Origin: DLKC01 sp002478885
GTDB lineage: Bacteria; Bacteroidota; Bacteroidia; Chitinophagales; Chitinophagaceae
DNA length: 64,000 nucleotides
Direction of reading: 5' to 3'
NCBI GenBank assembly: GCA_046329585.1
Contig: JAXLUI010000001.1
Location: 248,001 to 312,000 of the forward strand
Shown in pieces: positions 59,945 to 64,000 of this stretch (position 1 is the first letter of the stretch; every line of letters begins with the position of its first letter). A program made the translations under genes and the position numbers. The notes under the pieces were generated by a model. That model saw only the letters and a program-made list of their open reading frames with translations, had not been told where the DNA came from and made no database searches.

Positions 59945-60013
59945 CCCGGCAGCGGCATTTCATGGCTGCAGTTGTTGCGTCGCACTCTTCATCAACCTGT
60001 TCTCTACGCGGCA
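59945..60013 (+). repeat. Dispersed ~70-bp element, copy R
   Basis: Left box CCCGGCA (59945-59951), core TTGCGTCGCAC (59975-59985), right box GCGGCA (60008-60013). It lies between convergent genes, directly after a terminator. Confidence 0.85.
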
Positions 60014-60024
60014 CAAACAAGCTA

Positions 60025-60582
60025 TTATTTTTTTAGGCGCGCCTTTATCAACTCTACCATTTTCCTGCTCACATCAATCGAATAAGTAGGAATATTTACC
60101 GTGTGAATATCCAATTGCTCAAAATGATTGTCGCCACTAAAGCAAGTATATGTTCGGTTTTTAAACTTAAGATCTTCATTGATTGATTTTACAAAGAATA
60201 CTGTTTCATGTTTTTTTGTTCCGTCTGTAAGGTCCAGGTCGTATTCAGACGCTTCTGTTTTACCAGCGTCAATATCTTTCAACGCGGCAGCAGTAACATC
60301 AACGAGTGCATACAGGCTGGCATTGGTTGAGTCTTTTACATATGACCAGGAATACAGCGAATCGACAGAGAAACTGATGGCACAAAAATAATGGGCGCCA
60401 TTGTCTGTATAGTCATAGATGGTTTCACCCGATGGCACTTCGATTTTTATGTTGCTGCAGGCAAGACCTGGCAAAGTTGTAACCGATGTTGCTTCTTTCC
60501 TGCCATCATCTGGTGATGCACATGAACACAGGAAAAGTATTGCTGCGGTAACAGGTGCTGACAGGCGTAGCAGTATTTTCAT
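60025..60582 (-). CDS. Hypothetical lipoprotein (185 aa)
   Basis: 185 residues with a lipoprotein-type signal peptide (LFLCSC, lipid Cys near residue 21), then ASPDDGRKEATSVTTLP and a beta-rich domain that includes FCAISFSVDSLYSW, YTCFSGDNHFEQL and ends KARLKK. No family is recognised. It is a single gene on the minus strand that converges on the ELWxxDGT gene, and starts 112 bases downstream of the stop codon of the FG-GAP gene. Its role is not known. Confidence 0.7.
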   Translation of the reverse strand: MKILLRLSAPVTAAILFLCSCASPDDGRKEATSVTTLPGLACSNIKIEVPSGETIYDYTDNGAHYFCAISFSVDSLYSWSYVKDSTNASLYALVDVTAAALKDIDAGKTEASEYDLDLTDGTKKHETVFFVKSINEDLKFKNRTYTCFSGDNHFEQLDIHTVNIPTYSIDVSRKMVELIKARLKK

Positions 60583-60693
60583 TCCTTATTTTTTGTGAAA
60601 ATAGCCATCACGCCGGTTAACGCCGATACCGTGAACAGGGTAATTTCGCAGCCCTGGCTGGCAAATGATCTTCCGTAGCAGGGCGGCAACAGA

Positions 60694-63600
60694 TCAATGC
60701 CCGGTAACTATGCGCGACGTTTTTTTATCACTAAAAATTGTCACCCCGTTAACGGACTTATTCATGTATACGAAGCGTGACGGCTGCGAAAGAAAACCGC
60801 TTCCATAATAAAATTCCTCCTTGCGTTTTTTGCCGTCCTGTAATTGCATAAGTGCTGATACTTCACCGGGTTGCAATGGCACCGCCTGTACCGGTTGCCT
60901 GTTACCAAAAACCAGCAGCGGCCCTTCGTTCTGGGATGCCACAAGCGCCAAAGTGTTACCAACAGGCAGTTGCAACAATGCTTTGCCATTTCCCGGAATA
61001 TACAAACCGCTTTGCAAGGCCGGCAAAGATTTGAAGTTACCAGTGCCATCGCCGGCGAGCAACAGGCCATAAAACGCATCGTTCCGAAATGGCACAGGAG
61101 CCATCGAATATTCGTTGCCATTAAGTGCAATGTCTATGTTACCATCAGCATTAAAATCGCCGGCAACAATGCCGTAAACTGTGCTAAGTTGTGCCTCTGC
61201 AGGCAATGCATGTATCTCAAAGTTGAAGTTGCCTTTATTCTCGATCCATATCGTAGCGAAACCCGCAACGGTAAATTTTTGTGCATCCGATGCATTAAAC
61301 ACTTTGAGCACGTCTTTCATTTCAGCCTTTGCATAGAGCCCATAAGTATTGAAGTGCTTTTTTACTGAAGGCATTTCTGCCGCAACCTCATCGCGGTAGG
61401 GAACAGGATATTCGGCTTTGGTGCCGTGTGGCGCCGTGGCTTTCCATTGGCTGATCAAAAAATCCAGGTGATTGTTGTTGTCAAAATCTTTCGCATACAT
61501 ATTCACCGGTTCATTCGCAGCAGTTTTGAAATAGCCATTCAATCCGAAGTTGCCCGCTATATAATCCATGTCGCCGTCGTTGTCGATATCGGCAGCAACA
61601 AGGCTGTTCCACCAACCGGTTTCTTTGTCAAGCGAGGTTGACTGCCTTTTAAGTTGTCCTTGTTCATTTTTAAAAACCACTACCCCCATCCACTCGCCTG
61701 TTACCATGAGGTCGGGGTCGTTATCGTTGTCTATGTCGGTCCATAAAGCATCGTTGATGATGCCAAGCTGGCTTAATCCCTGTGCTGCTTTTGAAGAAAC
61801 GTCTTCAAATCTAATTTTACCGTTCGCGGAATTGTTGTGCAACAGGTATCCATTTTCAGCCAAAGGATAATTGCCCGGCACCACCTGCCCACCGATGAAC
61901 AGGTCAATCCTGCCATCCATATCAAAGTCCGCCGCTTTTACGCAAGACTTGCTTGCATCATTTACAGGAACAGCGAGGGTATCAATAGAAAAATTTCCCT
62001 TACCGTCATTCACATAAAACCGATCCTGGTAAGCCTTCGCTCCCATTTGATAGGCGTACCCACCGGAAGTAATATAGAGATCCATATCGCCGTCTCCATC
62101 GGCATCGAAAATACAAATGCCCTCATCATATCCCTGCGGTGCCGGTGCCGTTAACGGCTTTGTCTTAAAGCGATGATCCGGTTGCTGTACCAGCACACTT
62201 GTAGGTTGCTGCCCGTTGCCTCCCACAATAATGTCCTGCAGGCCATCGCCGGTGATATCGGCAGCCGCGAGTGAAGGTCCTGATGCTGAAAATTTGTGCG
62301 GCAGCATTCTTTGTATGTTAAAGTCAGCGAAATCATCTCCCTGGTTTATATAGTGCACCCCCGCCGCCGCAGTTATATTGCTGACCCACGTGTCCCGAGT
62401 TATTCCCGCGGTTGTATAAGAAAAAGGAACCGCCTTGCTACTCCTGCTTATCAACATGGTTTGATTAACCTTCAGGTTTTTCTTTACGTCCCTTGTACCA
62501 TTGGGCCAGGCTATAACAAGCGAATCAATGGCAGTTGCCGCACCCAAACCAAAATGCAGCACATTTTCCATGCTTGACATGTAACCACGGTAAGGTGTAA
62601 GCTCTGCGGTTTGATGCCGGCCACTATAGTAGATATCTGCTACGGTACCAATACCATTGATATTACTTGTATCGCCACGGAATTTAATGCGGAGGTAATT
62701 GTGGGGTGTTTTTTTATCGTCACTAATATTATTCCTAAGTATGGTTGCGGGCATGTTCGTGTTGTTGATTACTATATCCATATCGCCATCGCCATCAAGA
62801 TCGGCATAGGCCATTCCCGAGGAAAAGGTTGGAAAATCCCAGCCCCAATCTTTTGTTTTATCGGCAAACGTTATATCACCGTTGTTGTGAAAAATGTAAT
62901 TGCTCATTTTAGCTTCGGGCAACTTTAGCATAAGATCCGTTACAGCGGTTCCTGGTTGCTGGTCCCGGTAAGTGATAAAATCAAGGTCGGTTACATCTTT
63001 GGGCAACCCGTTTGTAACCATCAGGTCTTTATAACCATCCTGGTCGGCGTCCATGAATAATGCCGACCAACTCCAATCGGTGTAAGCGATCCCACTGTAT
63101 AAGCCAATTTCGCTAAATACAGGCGCGCCGATGCTGTCGCCTTCTTTTAACTGCGGGCCACGGTTTAACTGCAACGTATTTCTAACCGTCTGAAAAGGGT
63201 AGTCATAATATTTTGTGTACACATACCAGTTATAGTCGACGCTGTTCATCATCATTTTGTAGCGGTAATTGTCTTCTGCCGCCATATCGGTTTCAACCAG
63301 GTCAACAAGTCCATCGTTGTTAATGTCGGCGGCGTCATTACCCATACCATTCAGGCTTGTGTGTTTGAAATATTGCTTCGAAGCGTTGGTGAATGTTCCG
63401 TTCCGATTGTTGATATAAAGAAGGTCACCGGTTAAATAGTCGTTGCTTACATAAATGTCTTTCCAGCCATCTTTGTTAATGTCTATAATATTGATACCAA
63501 GACCATAACCTTCCCAGGAAATACCCGCCTGTTTTGATACGTCGGTAAAAACAGGCCGCTGAAACCTGTTGTTCCAATCGTTGCGGAATAGTTTGTCCGT

Positions 63601-64000
63601 TGTGGCAGCACTGCCATCATCTTTGACTTTGCGAAAAGTATTGGGAAGTTCCTGCCCGAGGTCGTTCACCACCATGTATAGGTCAAGATCGCCATCATTG
63701 TCATAGTCAAAAAATGCGGCCATGTGGGTGCTGCTGGTATCGTCGAGCCCGTAAGCGCCGGCCATTTCCTTAAAATGCGGAATGCCGGATTGCTTATCAA
63801 CGCCCTGGTTAACGTACAAAAGGTTTCTGCGCAATTCGGGATCGTGCCATACTGATGCGCACACGTAAATATCGTCAAGCCCGTCGTTGTTGATATCGAC
63901 AACGGCCACACCCCTGCACCATTTTTTATCACCGTCAACACCGGAAGTGCTTGTCACATCTTCAAATTCAAAGTTGCCTTTGTTCAGGTAAAGCTTGTTG
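60694..64000 (-). CDS. FG-GAP/VCBS repeat and ASPIC/UnbV domain protein, partial
   Basis: The frame is open to the window edge: upstream of GTG 63957 it continues in frame with LYLNKGNFEFED, so the N-terminus and signal lie outside. About 1100 residues are visible. Many FG-GAP/VCBS calcium-loop repeats are present (DINNDGLDDIYV, DYDNDGDLDLYM, DIDNDGDMDYIAGN and others), and a middle ASPIC/UnbV domain (about 425-510; RIKFRGDTSNINGIGT, LHFGLGAATAIDSLVIAWPN). It probably folds into beta-propellers outside the cell. Such proteins are common near SusC/SusD genes, but none is visible here. No T9SS domain is seen at the C-terminus. Confidence 0.88.
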   Translation of the reverse strand, partial: NKLYLNKGNFEFEDVTSTSGVDGDKKWCRGVAVVDINNDGLDDIYVCASVWHDPELRRNLLYVNQGVDKQSGIPHFKEMAGAYGLDDTSSTHMAAFFDYDNDGDLDLYMVVNDLGQELPNTFRKVKDDGSAATTDKLFRNDWNNRFQRPVFTDVSKQAGISWEGYGLGINIIDINKDGWKDIYVSNDYLTGDLLYINNRNGTFTNASKQYFKHTSLNGMGNDAADINNDGLVDLVETDMAAEDNYRYKMMMNSVDYNWYVYTKYYDYPFQTVRNTLQLNRGPQLKEGDSIGAPVFSEIGLYSGIAYTDWSWSALFMDADQDGYKDLMVTNGLPKDVTDLDFITYRDQQPGTAVTDLMLKLPEAKMSNYIFHNNGDITFADKTKDWGWDFPTFSSGMAYADLDGDGDMDIVINNTNMPATILRNNISDDKKTPHNYLRIKFRGDTSNINGIGTVADIYYSGRHQTAELTPYRGYMSSMENVLHFGLGAATAIDSLVIAWPNGTRDVKKNLKVNQTMLISRSSKAVPFSYTTAGITRDTWVSNITAAAGVHYINQGDDFADFNIQRMLPHKFSASGPSLAAADITGDGLQDIIVGGNGQQPTSVLVQQPDHRFKTKPLTAPAPQGYDEGICIFDADGDGDMDLYITSGGYAYQMGAKAYQDRFYVNDGKGNFSIDTLAVPVNDASKSCVKAADFDMDGRIDLFIGGQVVPGNYPLAENGYLLHNNSANGKIRFEDVSSKAAQGLSQLGIINDALWTDIDNDNDPDLMVTGEWMGVVVFKNEQGQLKRQSTSLDKETGWWNSLVAADIDNDGDMDYIAGNFGLNGYFKTAANEPVNMYAKDFDNNNHLDFLISQWKATAPHGTKAEYPVPYRDEVAAEMPSVKKHFNTYGLYAKAEMKDVLKVFNASDAQKFTVAGFATIWIENKGNFNFEIHALPAEAQLSTVYGIVAGDFNADGNIDIALNGNEYSMAPVPFRNDAFYGLLLAGDGTGNFKSLPALQSGLYIPGNGKALLQLPVGNTLALVASQNEGPLLVFGNRQPVQAVPLQPGEVSALMQLQDGKKRKEEFYYGSGFLSQPSRFVYMNKSVNGVTIFSDKKTSRIVTGH

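Noticed and set aside
1..64000. tRNA, rRNA, riboswitch, prophage or plasmid origin
   Set aside because: No cloverleaf, rRNA core, phage gene cluster or iteron array was recognised by eye; a covariance-model search would be needed to exclude small RNAs.

Overview
The window looks like chromosomal DNA of a Bacteroidota member, most likely a Chitinophagales/Chitinophagaceae-type soil or freshwater bacterium. The evidence is two proteins with C-terminal type IX secretion (T9SS) sorting domains, a probable T9SS PorW/SprE lipoprotein, an ELWxxDGT-repeat giant, an FG-GAP/ASPIC protein, a DUF2851 gene, a geranylgeranylglycerol-phosphate-type UbiA enzyme, few Shine-Dalgarno sites and several TAnnTTTG-type promoter boxes. 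No rRNA, tRNA, CRISPR array or prophage was seen. Assignment to a genus is not possible from the sequence alone.

Layout. 1-7.8 kb: a VOC protein, a large Gly/Tyr/Asn-rich surface protein, an HdeD-like membrane protein, an arylsulfatase, a 57-residue DUF1328 membrane protein and a MaoC-type hydratase. 8.3-13.6 kb: an MFS transporter with a K+ channel/RCK protein, YraN, class I mannose-6-phosphate isomerase, a DUF6580-like membrane protein and a GNAT acetyltransferase. 13.7-25.2 kb: PorW/SprE-like protein, then cyanophycinase (cphB) and cyanophycin synthetase (cphA), separated by an AT-rich secreted esterase gene, a delta-60-repeat T9SS cargo and an L,D-transpeptidase. 25.3-34.6 kb: small metabolic and envelope genes (SnoaL-like, SolA-like oxidase, CPBP protease, Gfo/Idh/MocA oxidoreductase, second L,D-transpeptidase, penicillin acylase family). 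34.9-35.6 kb: a REP-associated tyrosine transposase with hairpin-bearing 67-bp repeats. 35.6-43.1 kb: adenine deaminase, DUF2851, Maf, UbiA, KdsC-like phosphatase, DUF2520 and an alpha/beta hydrolase. 43.5-48.2 kb: topA, cysE and cysK. 48.4-56.5 kb: lipoprotein, MFS, aspS and an operon of circularly permuted ATP-grasp, alpha-E and transglutaminase proteins. 56.7-64 kb: ELWxxDGT protein, lipoprotein and an FG-GAP/ASPIC protein that runs off the window.

Three non-coding discoveries stand out. (1) cysE is preceded by a promoter with an overlapping inverted repeat, a 12-codon reading frame containing three consecutive cysteine codons, and mutually exclusive antiterminator and terminator hairpins: a candidate cysteine-responsive transcription attenuator for cysE and possibly cysK. 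(2) A roughly 70-bp intergenic element occurs 16 times, each with an 11-base core (an odd palindrome, TTGCGTCGCAC) and, in most copies, GGCA-type boxes placed 21-23 bases on either side; no copy falls inside a gene. Two copies carry paired substitutions that keep the palindrome. (3) A second, related family of five copies is often joined to a transcription terminator.

The genes work mainly in nitrogen/carbon storage (cyanophycin), cysteine synthesis, purine salvage, mannose metabolism, envelope remodelling and protein export. All functions are assigned from motifs read by eye; no database search was run.
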